Positions 36,703-48,074 of a stretch of 64,000 nt of DNA are shown here, piece after piece. Origin of the DNA: Noviherbaspirillum malthae (GTDB taxonomy: Bacteria; Pseudomonadota; Gammaproteobacteria; Burkholderiales; Burkholderiaceae_D); contig NZ_JACYXF010000022.1 of assembly GCF_015352985.1 (NCBI RefSeq), positions 1 through 64,000 on the forward strand, written 5' to 3'. Position numbers and translations under genes: made by a program. Under the pieces are notes generated by a model. The model was not told the DNA's origin, ran no database searches, and saw only the letters and a list, made by a program, of their open reading frames with translations. The stretch's first letter is position 1. Every line of letters starts with the position of its first letter.

Positions 36703-37842
36703 TCAGGTTCCCGGCTTGAGCACGACCTTGGTCCAGCCGTCCTTGCGTTCATCGAAATGCTGATAGCCCTCTGCTGCACGCTCGAGCGGCAGCTCATGGG
36801 AAACGATCAGGGAAGGGGTCGCCTTGCCGGCGGCAATGAGCTTTGCGAGCCGGCGGTTGTAGTTCTTTACATTGGCTTGTCCGGTACCAATGCGCTGCCC
36901 CTTGGTAAAGAACTGCCCGAAGTCGAAAACGAGCTGCCCCTTCCTCGCCAGTTCATCCTTCGCACCCGGATCTTCCGGCATGAATACGCCGACGACGCCG
37001 ATGCCGCCAGTGGGTTTGACGGTCTGAACGAGATTGTTCATTGTCAGGTTGGGAACTTCATGGAGGGTATGGTCGCAGCACTGATAGCCGACGCACTCGC
37101 AGCCGCAATCCGCTCCCTGGCCACCGGTCAGCTTCATGATCTGGTCGACGCAGGAGCCGTCCGAGTTATCGATGGGAATCGCGCCGAACTTCTCCGCCAA
37201 GGCAAGACGATCCTTGTGCATGTCTACCACCATGACCATGCTTGCACCCTTGATGGCTGCCGAATGCGCCGCCATGAGCCCGACCGGACCGGCGCCATAG
37301 ATGACAACCGAGTCGCCTGGCTGCACGCCTGCGAGTTCGGTAGCGTGATAGCCGGTTGGGAAAATGTCCGACAGCATGACATAGTCGTTCTCTTTCTCCT
37401 CGGCCCCCGGCGGTAGAACAAGGCAGTTGAAGTCTGCGTAAGGCACCCGCAGCAGTTCGGCCTGCCCGCCGCTGTAAGGACCCATCTCGGCATAACCATA
37501 GGCGGCACCAGCACTGCCGGGATTGGCAATCAAACAAAAGCCCGTCCAGCCACGCTCACAGTTTTCGCAGAAACCGCACGAAATGTTGAATGGAAGACAT
37601 ACGCGATCACCTACCTTGATCCGTTCGACCGCATTCCCGACTTCGATGACGATGCCCATGTTTTCGTGGCCGAGAATCTTGCCTGCTTCGACACTGGTTC
37701 TTCCTTCGTACATATGCAGATCCGAGCCGCAGATATTGGTCGTCGTGATCTTCACGAGAACGTCGGTCGGCTTCTCCAGCCTGGCATCCGGAACATTGTT
37801 GACGGCGACGTCGCGCGCGCCTTTGTACACGACTGCTTTCAT
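36703..37842 (-). CDS. FdhA-like zinc-dependent dehydrogenase (glutathione-independent formaldehyde dehydrogenase group)
   Basis: 379 residues; ATG at 37842 after AAGGAGA. Medium-chain zinc dehydrogenase: catalytic Zn motif CGSDLHMYEGR and GHENMGIVIEVG, structural zinc cysteines CGFCENCERGWTGFC, NAD motif GAGPVGLMAAHSAAIKGA. The GQGADCGCECVGYQCCDHTL and FFTKGQRIGTGQANVKNYNR segments are typical of the formaldehyde dehydrogenase/dismutase subgroup. It probably oxidises formaldehyde or a related aldehyde to the acid with NAD. It lies 88 bp from the flavodoxin-like gene, so the three minus-strand genes may respond together to stress. Confidence 0.88.
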   Translation of the reverse strand: MKAVVYKGARDVAVNNVPDARLEKPTDVLVKITTTNICGSDLHMYEGRTSVEAGKILGHENMGIVIEVGNAVERIKVGDRVCLPFNISCGFCENCERGWTGFCLIANPGSAGAAYGYAEMGPYSGGQAELLRVPYADFNCLVLPPGAEEKENDYVMLSDIFPTGYHATELAGVQPGDSVVIYGAGPVGLMAAHSAAIKGASMVMVVDMHKDRLALAEKFGAIPIDNSDGSCVDQIMKLTGGQGADCGCECVGYQCCDHTLHEVPNLTMNNLVQTVKPTGGIGVVGVFMPEDPGAKDELARKGQLVFDFGQFFTKGQRIGTGQANVKNYNRRLAKLIAAGKATPSLIVSHELPLERAAEGYQHFDERKDGWTKVVLKPGT

Positions 37843-38214
37843 AGGCTCTCCTTTGGCTAACCGGCCTTTGTATGCATAAACAGTGCCGCGGCTATAGGAC
37901 CTATCAGTAAACGCATGTACTGAGGAGATTAGTGCATCGCCATGGGGAGAGAAGTTGCATGTTGAGTGAAGCATCTGGATCAAGGCACCGGCTACGAAGT
38001 TACAAAAAATGTAAAGCTTGCTTGTTTGTCTAGTTCAGGAAACGTCAACCCCGGCTTGCGGGCGCCTCTGAACGAGCAACCGTTTCAACTTGCAACGTCA
38101 GGATCCGAGACAGTATTGCCAGTCCCTAAAAACGAGGGTCCGCAACTTGCTGCGCTAGTCCCGATATACTGTTTGCCCGTCAACTTTTGGTGCCTGTCAA
38201 AGGGCAGAAACAGC
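37843..38214. other. Divergent intergenic region
   Basis: 372 bp between the dehydrogenase and the hybrid kinase, which start in opposite directions. An open frame from 37966 continues into the kinase but lacks a good start. Likely contains both promoters; no palindrome stands out. Confidence 0.4.
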
Positions 38215-40239
<2,025 letters not shown>

Positions 40240-40289
40240 AACAAACACTTTTCCCTGGCTGACCACTTCAGGGTCATCAATGTGCAGAA

Positions 40290-41231
40290 TCACAGCGGCT
40301 GCATGCGGTCGTTACTCGCGCTCTCAAGCAACCATTGACGAAAAGCTTCAATCGCATGATGGCCGCGACGCTGTGCCGGCACGCACAGATAGTAGCCCTT
40401 GGGCATGCTGATAGGCAGATCGAACGGCGCCATCAACTGTCCTGATGCGAGCTCATCCTGAATCAGGCAGCGTTGAAGCACGGCGATGCCCATGTCCGCC
40501 TTGACCGCCTGCACCAGGATCGATACCTGGTCGAACCCGGACGCAAGCTTGGGTCTTGCATTCTGCACGCCGGCTTCCCGAAACCATAAGCGCCAGCGGT
40601 CCGGCGACGATGTATGGTAGAGCAGGGGTTCGCTCATCAGGTCGGCCGGAGCGGTCCATGCGCCCGCATTGCGCCGCGCGTTGAATCGGGCCGCGCTGAC
40701 AACCGGCACCACCTCCTTTCCGATGACATAGTCGCAATCCCAGGTCGCCGGCCAGTCGCTCGCGGCGCCGCTCAGGATGGCCGCATCGGGACTTGCACCG
40801 GAAAAATCTTCGTCGCGACGATAAGGCGCGAAGTTGATGGAGACTTCCGGATGACGCTGCGTGAATTCAGGAAGGCGCGACAGCAGCCAGACGCTCGCCA
40901 GCGTCGGCAGCACGGAAAGTGTCATCTGGCTCTTGCTTCCGGAGGACATAAGAATGGCACTAGCCTCTTCAATGCTGGTAACGGCTGTACGAACCTGTTC
41001 GAGATAATGACTTCCGGCGGGCGTCAAGGTGAGCTGATGCGCCGATCTCCGAAGCAGGAGTTGACCAAAATGCAATTCGAGCCGGTGTATTGCCCGGCTG
41101 ATGGCAGCCTGCGTAACGCATAATTCCTTTGCGGCACCGGTGAAACTGCCGACGCGCGCCACCGTTACGAATGCATGCAATTCTGCCATGGAGGGCGACC
41201 GGATCTTCACGACAAAAGCCTGACCTTTCAT
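40290..41231 (-). CDS. LysR-family regulator, GcvA-like
   Basis: 313 residues. N-terminal winged helix-turn-helix MAELHAFVTVARVGSFTGAA, KELCVTQAAISRAIHRLELH, LTLTPAGSHYLEQV, then a LysR effector domain with VLPTLASVWLLSRLPEFTQR. A second start at the internal MAEL (about 41189) is possible. It is divergent from the Bug binding protein gene across a family-A repeat and is the likely regulator of that operon. Effector unknown. Confidence 0.88.
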   Translation of the reverse strand: MKGQAFVVKIRSPSMAELHAFVTVARVGSFTGAAKELCVTQAAISRAIHRLELHFGQLLLRRSAHQLTLTPAGSHYLEQVRTAVTSIEEASAILMSSGSKSQMTLSVLPTLASVWLLSRLPEFTQRHPEVSINFAPYRRDEDFSGASPDAAILSGAASDWPATWDCDYVIGKEVVPVVSAARFNARRNAGAWTAPADLMSEPLLYHTSSPDRWRLWFREAGVQNARPKLASGFDQVSILVQAVKADMGIAVLQRCLIQDELASGQLMAPFDLPISMPKGYYLCVPAQRRGHHAIEAFRQWLLESASNDRMQPL

Positions 41232-41324
41232 TACCTATGGTTATGCTATTGTACAGTTTTGTTTCTTTCCTTTAAGAACAGGAAAAGCGACACTGTCGGC
41301 AATTGCATGCTTTCATGCCTGCCG

Positions 41325-41482
41325 ATGCCAATCCCAAGTCATTTCGTGGCATGAGATCGCGTCTTTTCCCGTCTGGCCGCATTGCGCTCGTCATCCATCG
41401 CCTCGCCATGGATTACTCCCGCGCCTCGCCAGCCGAAAAAACCGGCAATCTCATCTGTCACGTCATGACTTGGGATTGGCAT
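41325..41482. repeat. Palindromic repeat family A, copy 3
   Basis: About 158 bp between the LysR and Bug genes. Ends read atgccaatcccaagtca and tgacttgggattggcat, again inverted. Compared with the 9237 copy, the A-to-G change near the left tip is matched by the complementary change at the right, so pairing is kept. Same orientation and internal order (gatcgcgtctttt, gcgctcgtcatccatc, ccagccgaaaaa) as copy 2. It sits in the presumed operator region of the operon to the right. Confidence 0.78.
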
Positions 41483-41553
41483 GAGTCTCCCGCGACGCTT
41501 TTGCGCCGGGCAGCATTCCTCCGACTATTCCGGTTCAATTCAAAGGAAACTCC

Positions 41554-42537
41554 ATGAATCGTCCACGCGCGCTGCGCCGTACTCTGCTTGCAACCCTGGT
41601 CCTTTGCGCCCTTCCTGGCGCTTCGGTGTACGCGGATGAGAGCTATCCCAATCGTCCGATCACGCTGATCGTCCCCTTCGTCGCCGGCGGTTCCACGGAT
41701 CTCATTGCACGTCTCATCGCCCAGCACGCCGGCGCGCAGCTGGGGCAGACCATCATTGTCGAGAACAAGGGCGGAGCGGGCGGCAGCCTTGGCATGGCAG
41801 CCGTCAAGCGTTCCAAGCCCGACGGCTACACCATCGGCATGGCCTCCGTCAGCACGCACGGCTCCAATCCGGCTGTCTACAAGGCGCTGCCTTACGATCC
41901 GATCAAGGACTTCACCCCTGTCACGAATGTTGCCGCAGTACCCAGCGTGTTTTCGGTTAATCCCAAGGTGCCCGCGAAAACCATGAAGGAGTTCATGGAA
42001 ATGGCGCGTGCCAACCCGAACAAATACACGTTTGCTTCGCCCGGCATCGGTTCGCTTGGGCACGTCAACATCGAAAACATGATGATGCAGGGTAAATTCC
42101 AGCTGACGCATGTGCCATACAAGGGTGCGGGCCAGGCTGTTACCGATGCCATCACCGGCCAGGTCGACGCGCTCACCGACAATCTGTCATCGAGCCTGCC
42201 TTTCATCAAGCAGGGCAAGCTGCGCCCGCTGGCCGTACTGAGCGCCAAGCGCTCACCCGAGCTGCCTGATGTGCCGACCTATGCGGAGCTGGGTCTCAAT
42301 ATGAAAGAAGCCGGCTGGTTCGGCATCGTGGTGCCGGCCGGGACGCCGGCCGCGATTGTGACCCGGTTGAATCAGGCGATCCATAAGGGCATGGAGGCGC
42401 CGGAGTTCCAGCGCAAGCTCAAGGAAATGGGCGGCACGCCGGTACAGAACACACCGGAGCAATTCCAGTCGCAAATCAAGGCGGCAATTGCGCGCTACGA
42501 AGAAGTCGCGAAGAAAGCCAATATCAGCCTGGACTGA
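41554..42537 (+). CDS. Bug/TctC-family periplasmic solute-binding protein
   Basis: 327 residues. Signal peptide (LRRTLLATLVLCALPGASVYA) then SYPNRPITLIVPFVAGGSTD and LIARLIAQHAGAQLGQTIIV ENKGGAGG, the universal Bug opening, plus YTIGMASVSTHGSNPAVYKA and LPYDPIKDFTPVTNVA. Bug proteins bind small carboxylates or amino-acid derivatives; the ligand here is unknown. No TctA/TctB transporter subunits are next to it, which is common for this family in Burkholderiales. It lies four bases from the N-formylglutamate amidohydrolase gene, suggesting an acyl- or formyl-amino acid ligand. Confidence 0.88.
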   Translation: MNRPRALRRTLLATLVLCALPGASVYADESYPNRPITLIVPFVAGGSTDLIARLIAQHAGAQLGQTIIVENKGGAGGSLGMAAVKRSKPDGYTIGMASVSTHGSNPAVYKALPYDPIKDFTPVTNVAAVPSVFSVNPKVPAKTMKEFMEMARANPNKYTFASPGIGSLGHVNIENMMMQGKFQLTHVPYKGAGQAVTDAITGQVDALTDNLSSSLPFIKQGKLRPLAVLSAKRSPELPDVPTYAELGLNMKEAGWFGIVVPAGTPAAIVTRLNQAIHKGMEAPEFQRKLKEMGGTPVQNTPEQFQSQIKAAIARYEEVAKKANISLD

Positions 42538-42541
42538 TTCG

Positions 42542-43402
42542 ATGACAGACCTGATCACACCATTCAATCTTTATCCGCCGGAAGGAGAGGCGATTCCGCT
42601 CGTCTGCGATTCGCCCCACAGCGGCGTTACCTATCCCGAGGATTTCCGGGCCGCTGTTCCGAGAGAGCGATTGCGCATGGGCGAGGACACGCATGTGGAC
42701 CAACTTTGGCGCGCAGCTCCTCAGGTAGGGGCAACATTGCTGGCGGCAACATTCCCGCGGGTCTATATCGATGCCAACCGTACGCTGAACGATCTCGACG
42801 AAAGCCTGCTGGATTCGCCATGGCCGGAGCCGCTGCAGCCGGGACCGAAGACCCGGCTCGGTTTCGGGCTCATCTGGCGCAACATGGACCGCGATACGCC
42901 GATCTATGACCGCAAGCTCTCGGTCGAGGAAGTAAGAGCACGAATCGATCGTTACTATCGTCCTTACCATGCGGCATTATCGAAAGCAATTAAATCCGCG
43001 TATGACCGCTTCAGGGCCGTTTGGCACCTGAACCTGCATTCCATGCCGAACAATGCCTATGAACGGCTCGGTATTATGAGCCCGCATCCACTGGCGGATT
43101 TTGTGCTGGGAGATCGGGATGGCACCACATGCGCGCCGGAGTTCGTGGATGTGGTTGCCGCAGAACTGCGTTCGCTCGGTTACACGGTGGCGATCAATGA
43201 CCCCTACAAGGGAGTTGAACTCATTGCGCGCATCGGCGTTCCTTCCCTGAAACGCCACAGCCTTCAGATCGAAATCCGCCGCCCGGTCTACATGGATGAA
43301 AAAACGAGAGAGCCCAATAGCAGCTTCGGTTTCGTTCAGCGCGACATGGGCGGCGTGCTGAGTACGCTTGCCGAGTATATTCGTTCGCAGTGTCGCAAAT
43401 AG
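42542..43402 (+). CDS. N-formylglutamate amidohydrolase family protein
   Basis: 286 residues; the ATG at 42542 follows the previous stop by four bases. Motifs of the family: VCDSPHSGVTYPEDFR, MGEDTHVDQLWRAAPQVGAT, PRVYIDANRTLNDLD, HLNLHSMPN and LQIEIRRPVYMDEKT. It hydrolyses N-formylglutamate to formate and glutamate in the hut pathway, or a related N-formyl/acyl amino acid. No other hut genes are adjacent. Co-located with a binding protein, so it may process an imported substrate. Confidence 0.85.
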   Translation: MTDLITPFNLYPPEGEAIPLVCDSPHSGVTYPEDFRAAVPRERLRMGEDTHVDQLWRAAPQVGATLLAATFPRVYIDANRTLNDLDESLLDSPWPEPLQPGPKTRLGFGLIWRNMDRDTPIYDRKLSVEEVRARIDRYYRPYHAALSKAIKSAYDRFRAVWHLNLHSMPNNAYERLGIMSPHPLADFVLGDRDGTTCAPEFVDVVAAELRSLGYTVAINDPYKGVELIARIGVPSLKRHSLQIEIRRPVYMDEKTREPNSSFGFVQRDMGGVLSTLAEYIRSQCRK

Positions 43403-43647
43403 GGGAGGCGGCCGGAGTTCCCCCGTTCCGTCCGCGCGGCACAACCTTGCGCTAAAATCTCCCGACCTGGCTGAACCAGGACGCAGGATGCAGGCCATGG
43501 CACGCCGCCAAAGCCTCGAACCGGTGCAGGTTGCCGCACGCAATCCGGCCGCGCCTCATCTTCGCGCAACACCATGGCGCACCCTTTTTGCAACAGCCGG
43601 GCTGCGATACCTGTAACGCTAACGGCAGACAGCATGGGGATGACAAG

Positions 43648-45192
43648 ATGGCCCGTTACACTGCTTCCGCAGCCGATGCACCGTGTGCCGTGCAAGCCCG
43701 GCCGATGGTATTGGCCGCGACGATACTGGCTTCCAGCATGGCTTTCATTGACGGCACGGTTGTCAACGTGGCTCTGCCGGCGCTGATGCATGAATTCGGC
43801 GCGAATGCGGGACAGGTCCAGTGGGTCATCGAGTCCTATGCGCTGTTTCTGGCAGCGCTGCTGCTGGCAGGAGGCAGCGCCGGCGACCGGTACGGCCGGC
43901 GCCGCGTATTCCTGACCGGCGTCATGCTGTTTGCCGCGGCATCCGTCTGGTGCAGCATGGCCGCCGGCATCCATCAGCTGATTTTCGCGAGGGCGGCCCA
44001 GGGCGTGGGTGGAGCACTGCTGGTGCCGGGCAGCCTGGCGCTGATCAGTGCCTCGTTTCCAACGGATGTGCGCGGCAAGGCAATCGGCACCTGGTCCGCC
44101 TATACCGCGATCACCGCCGCGCTGGGGCCGGTAATGGGCGGCTTTCTGATAGAGCACTGGTCTTGGCGCGTCGCCTTTCTGGTCAATATCCCGCTGGCGC
44201 TGGCGGTACTGCTGCTCACCCTGCGTTACGTGCCCGAAAGCCGGAGCCGGGAACAGGGACCCTTGGACTGGCTGGGTGCCGTACTGGCCAGCGCGAGTCT
44301 CGGCTTCCTGGTATTCGCTCTGATCCTGTCCTCTACGGCAGGCTGGCTCGACTTGCGCGTGGCAGGCTCCCTGCTGCTGTCAGCGATCGCTTCGGCGGCA
44401 TTTGTGATGCAGGAGCGCCGGCATCCGGCGCCCTTGCTTTCCCTCGCGCTGTTCCGTTCGCATGACTTTACCGGTGCCAACCTGCTCACCTTGTTTCTCT
44501 ATGCCGCTCTTGGCGGAAGCTTGTATTTTCTGCCGCTCAATCTGATACAGGTACAGGGTTATACCGCGGTGCAGGCGGGCGCCGCCTTGCTGCCGATGAT
44601 TCTCACCATGTTCCTGCTGTCGCGCTGGGCAGGCGCGCTGGTGGACCGGTATGGTGCAAAGAAGCCATTGATGATCGGTCCCATCATTGCTGCGCTGGGC
44701 TTCAGCCTGTTCGCACTGCCGACGACCGGCGGCAGCTATTGGCTGATGTTCTTCCCGCCAGTCATGGTGCTTGGCCTGGGCATGGCGATCAGCGTGGCGC
44801 CGCTCACGACGACTGTGATGAATGCCTTGGACGGCAGCCAGGCCGGCGCCGCGTCAGGCATCAACAATGCCGTATCAAGGCTTGCCGCACTGCTGGCGAT
44901 TGCGCTTTTCGGCATCGTGATGAGCCTGGCGTTTCGACATGCGCTCGCGGGACTGGAACATCAGGTCTCGCCCGCGGTGAGTAGCGCGGTCCTTGCGCAA
45001 TGGGACAGGCTCGCAGGCATCGACGTACCGGCCATAGCGACCCGGGAAGAATACATGGCGGTAAAGGCCGGTGTCGGCAATGCTTTCGTCCATGGATTCC
45101 GCTGGGTCATGCTGTTGTCGGCCGCGCTGGCGCTGGCGGGTTCCTATAGTGCATGGCGGCTCATAGGGCAGAACGTCAAGCGCCAAGCGTAG
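43648..45192 (+). CDS. MFS transporter, DHA2 (EmrB/QacA-type)
   Basis: 514 residues from the ATG at 43648, after GGGGA. A longer frame upstream lacks support. About fourteen hydrophobic segments, with FIDGTVVNVALPALMHEFGA and QWVIESYALFLAALLLAGGS, motif A GDRYGRRRVFLTG, and ARAAQGVGGALLVPGSLALI of the DHA2 class. These are proton-coupled drug/solute exporters. No resistance target is implied. It follows the amidohydrolase after ~245 bp and might be independently transcribed. Confidence 0.88.
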   Translation: MARYTASAADAPCAVQARPMVLAATILASSMAFIDGTVVNVALPALMHEFGANAGQVQWVIESYALFLAALLLAGGSAGDRYGRRRVFLTGVMLFAAASVWCSMAAGIHQLIFARAAQGVGGALLVPGSLALISASFPTDVRGKAIGTWSAYTAITAALGPVMGGFLIEHWSWRVAFLVNIPLALAVLLLTLRYVPESRSREQGPLDWLGAVLASASLGFLVFALILSSTAGWLDLRVAGSLLLSAIASAAFVMQERRHPAPLLSLALFRSHDFTGANLLTLFLYAALGGSLYFLPLNLIQVQGYTAVQAGAALLPMILTMFLLSRWAGALVDRYGAKKPLMIGPIIAALGFSLFALPTTGGSYWLMFFPPVMVLGLGMAISVAPLTTTVMNALDGSQAGAASGINNAVSRLAALLAIALFGIVMSLAFRHALAGLEHQVSPAVSSAVLAQWDRLAGIDVPAIATREEYMAVKAGVGNAFVHGFRWVMLLSAALALAGSYSAWRLIGQNVKRQA

Positions 45193-45396
45193 CAGTGTCG
45201 CGTTGAATAACATGGTCATTGGCCTGGGCGAACCGATATATCTGTTTTGCCACGATGCCGGAGCTGATTCCCCGGTGACTTGCTTGCCCGGACGGGAGCC
45301 CCAAGGCAGCCAGCGCTGATGCAGTGCACGGCCATGCACTAGGCGACTTCGATAGTTTCGTGTAAAGTAGCGCTCCTCAAGAAATGCCTCTCATGC

Positions 45397-45473
45397 GGAG
45401 TGGTAGTTCAGTTGGTTAGAATACCGGCCTGTCACGCCGGGGGTCGCGGGTTCGAGCCCCGTCCGCTCCGCCA
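45397..45473 (+). tRNA. tRNA-Asp (GUC)
   Basis: A 77-base cloverleaf. Acceptor ggagtgg pairs with ccgctcc before the encoded cca; the anticodon loop is ctgtcac with anticodon GTC; the T arm has ggttcgagcc. Very close to bacterial tRNA-Asp. Confidence 0.97.
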
Positions 45474-45478
45474 TATAC

Positions 45479-45554
45479 GTCTCCATCGTCTAGAGGCCTA
45501 GGACATCACCCTTTCACGGTGAGTACCGGGGTTCGAATCCCCGTGGAGACGCCA
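45479..45554 (+). tRNA. tRNA-Glu (UUC)
   Basis: A 76-base cloverleaf starting gtctccatcgtctagaggcc, anticodon TTC in the loop ctttcac, T arm ggttcgaatcc and encoded cca end. Only five bases after tRNA-Asp, so the two are probably one transcript. Confidence 0.97.
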
Positions 45555-45707
45555 TCCGCTCCGCACATCTGCTCAATGCGACCGATCCTGTTCGTCAAGC
45601 CCCAGCCTCATGCCGTGGTCTCGTGAGCGAAAGTTGGCTTGCCGTCTCGTACCGAAATCGTTAGACATCACATCATCAGGCGAACTGTCATCAGGTTGGC
45701 TCCGACT

Positions 45708-46577
45708 CTATGGGTTGAGCATCCGGTACCACGCATGCACGCGTGGAGATACGACGCGACGCGTGCTGGCAAGCCACGGCAGTTCCCTGAGCACGCCAAG
45801 CACGGCTGCAGCAAGGACACCATGCCTTGCCGCGTAGCGCAGCATGCGCCAGGTCTCCCGCAGCGCGGTAAGGGCGGGCAAACGCAGCCAGGCTACCCAG
45901 ATCGCATTGCGGGCAACGATGCGATGCCTGTCCTTGCGATCTCGCTGCGGGGAAGGGTAGTGATGTACCAGAAGCTGCGGCGCATAGACCAGATACCAGC
46001 CCGCGCTGACCAAGTCCAGCGTGAGCAGGGTCTCTTCCCCGCCAACGAAGAAGCGTTGCTCGTAACCGCCCGCATCCAGATACGCTTGGCGCCGGAATAC
46101 TGCTGCGCAGGCAACAAATCCCAGCAGGGCAGGGCCAGGCAGTCCCGCCGCCGGCAGGGGGCTGGCCGCCATCATGCAACAGATGGGATCTTCCCGCGCC
46201 TCGGGCCCGAGCAGGATGCGTGCGCATGCGGCTGCAATCGATGGGTAGGCGTCCAGCAGATCCGCCGCGGCCGTGAGGGAGCCCGGCGCCCACCATGAGT
46301 CGTCATCGCAGAATGCGACATACGGGGTGCGCGCCTGCTGCACGCCGAGGTTGCGGGCTGCACCTCCAACATTGGTTGGCGAAGCAAGAAGGGTGACCTG
46401 CCGGAAGTCGGCGCGGACCATTTGCGCCGTGCCGTCGGTGGAGGCGTTATCGACAATGATGATCGGCGGTTGCTCGGGGAGCATGCTCATGCGCTCCAGC
46501 GTACGGCGCAGCTCATCCCTGCGATTGAAGGTCAGGATGACCACCGAAAGACGGTTTCCCAAAGCATCCATACTCAT
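45708..46577 (-). CDS. Family 2 glycosyltransferase
   Basis: 289 residues. GT-A fold opening NRLSVVILTFNRRDELRRTL, nucleotide-sugar contacts IIIVDNASTDGTAQM and the metal motif FCDDDSWW (D-x-D), followed by FRRQAYLDAGGYEQRFFVGG and EETLLTLDLVSAGWYLVYAP as in membrane-associated GT2 enzymes. It transfers a sugar to an unknown acceptor, possibly envelope polysaccharide. Stands alone and convergent with the tRNA pair. Confidence 0.88.
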   Translation of the reverse strand: MSMDALGNRLSVVILTFNRRDELRRTLERMSMLPEQPPIIIVDNASTDGTAQMVRADFRQVTLLASPTNVGGAARNLGVQQARTPYVAFCDDDSWWAPGSLTAAADLLDAYPSIAAACARILLGPEAREDPICCMMAASPLPAAGLPGPALLGFVACAAVFRRQAYLDAGGYEQRFFVGGEETLLTLDLVSAGWYLVYAPQLLVHHYPSPQRDRKDRHRIVARNAIWVAWLRLPALTALRETWRMLRYAARHGVLAAAVLGVLRELPWLASTRRVVSPRVHAWYRMLNP

Positions 46578-46821
46578 GCCTTAGCCGAAGTGACGGCACT
46601 ATGGCAAGTTTTGCGGCATGTAGTTCCAAAGACGAATTGAGGAAGGCATCAGCGGATTTCGCCTTGCTGTATTGCACTCGACGACTTTTCCATCCGGCTT
46701 GAAGTCGGCAGCAGATATCCGCATGGCGCCGGCGTACTCTGGGGCATTCATTGCTGCTCGACAGGCCGATAATCGTAATGAGAAATTGTTATGATTGGCG
46801 CTCGATGGAAGAAAGGTATGT

Positions 46822-47049
46822 ATGGCTTCGCTTGATGATTTGGTAAGAAAGCAGAAGGCCGGGGCGTCATTTGTCATCAGTGCACAAATGCTCCGGCTGA
46901 AACCACATGAATTCGATCCCATGGCGCAGCGCTGGCTCGATGACGGCGGACCCGGATTCAACGTCGTTGGAGTTCCGCATAGAACTGTGGTGGATGGTGA
47001 ATTCCTTATTAGCCGCGTCACGGTGATAAGGACAACCGCACCGTTATAA
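46822..47049 (+). CDS. Small hypothetical protein, 75 residues
   Basis: ATG at 46822 behind AAAGG. The protein starts MASLDDLVRKQKAGASFVIS and includes QRWLDDGGPGFNVVGVPHR. No family recognised. Acidic, no membrane or signal region. It precedes the DUF2058 gene by about 125 bp. Confidence 0.5.
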   Translation: MASLDDLVRKQKAGASFVISAQMLRLKPHEFDPMAQRWLDDGGPGFNVVGVPHRTVVDGEFLISRVTVIRTTAPL

Positions 47050-47173
47050 TTCCGGGCCGGCGTGGTTCTGGCTGTTCCAGTCTGTTCCGCACGCCGCAAG
47101 CATTCGGTGTCGTCGCGAGTACGGTGGCTCGCGGCGCGGGCCGTGTCCGGTTACATGATTTGTGGAGTAGGAA

Positions 47174-47710
47174 ATGGTTTCTTTGCAAGAACAGCTTTTA
47201 AAAGCTGGTCTGGTCGACAAGAAGAAAGTCAGACAGGCGAGTCACGAAAAGAGCAGGCAGAAAAAGGAAGAGCTTCGGAGCGGCACGCAGGCTGTTGACG
47301 AAACCAGAACGGCCGCTATCGAAGCGAAGCAAAGAAACGCCGAGCGGGCCCGTGAACTCAATGCCCAGCGGGATGCGGCAGCCCATGAAAAAGCAGTCAT
47401 GGCGCAGATCGTCCAGATGGTGCAGAAAAATCGCCAAAGCAAGGGGGCCGGCGACATTGCTTACCATTTCACCCACGGCAACAAGGTCGAGCGGATTTAT
47501 GTGTCGGCTGCAGTACAGGCGCATCTGATAGCCGGGCACCTCGTGATCGTCTGCCTTGGCGGTACCGCCGAATTGGTGCCCAAGGTTGTCGCTGACAAGA
47601 TTTCCGAGCGCGATGCGTCGGTCGTTGTCAGAGTCAGCAAGACCAGTGCGGAAGTTGATGTGGACGACCCGTATGCCGCCTACCAGATTCCGGACGACTT
47701 TACCTGGTAG
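47174..47710 (+). CDS. DUF2058 family protein (YaiL-like)
   Basis: 178 residues. Highly charged N-terminus MVSLQEQLLKAGLVDKKKVR with KSRQKKEELRSGTQAVDE, a coiled-coil region NAERARELNAQRDAAAHEKA, then the core IAYHFTHGNKVERIYVSAAV QAHL and DPYAAYQIPDDFTW at the end. This is the DUF2058/YaiL nucleoprotein group of unknown function. Length is normal for the family. Confidence 0.88.
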   Translation: MVSLQEQLLKAGLVDKKKVRQASHEKSRQKKEELRSGTQAVDETRTAAIEAKQRNAERARELNAQRDAAAHEKAVMAQIVQMVQKNRQSKGAGDIAYHFTHGNKVERIYVSAAVQAHLIAGHLVIVCLGGTAELVPKVVADKISERDASVVVRVSKTSAEVDVDDPYAAYQIPDDFTW

Positions 47711-48074
47711 TGTATGAACTTCCGTTCATGGCGGGCACTGGCGCAAGGTCTGAAACCCAACCAACTGGCGATGCTCCGCTTGCTTCAATACCAGGCGGAG
47801 CAAGCGCATTTCTGATGCGTTCCTGATCGATACCGGCGTAACGCTTGCAAGTCGACGCACAAGTGTGCCATTCGGGTGCAGGTGAAAAACCATACAGCAA
47901 GCGCTCAATGAGGAAATAAACTGTGTGAATCGCGCCTTCCCGGCATACTATGGAAGAAGATTTTCATCATGAAAAGTTGCATAGGGAGCGGTTTCAGGGC
48001 TGCGGCAGTTGCCGGAACCTTTCATCTGCCTGATCGTCTGCCATCATGTCCGTTTGTTCAAGGGAGATGGAATC
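47711..48074. other. Gene-free stretch with weak hairpin
   Basis: No gene. tgctccgc (47772-47779) and gcggagca (47795-47802) could form an 8-bp stem, but no T run follows, so a terminator is doubtful. Right part contains the promoter and the AGGGAGATGG ribosome site for the reductase. Confidence 0.35.

Noticed and set aside
47772..47802. Stem tgctccgc/gcggagca as terminator of the DUF2058 gene
   Set aside because: Loop is long and no T run follows; could be chance in GC-rich DNA.
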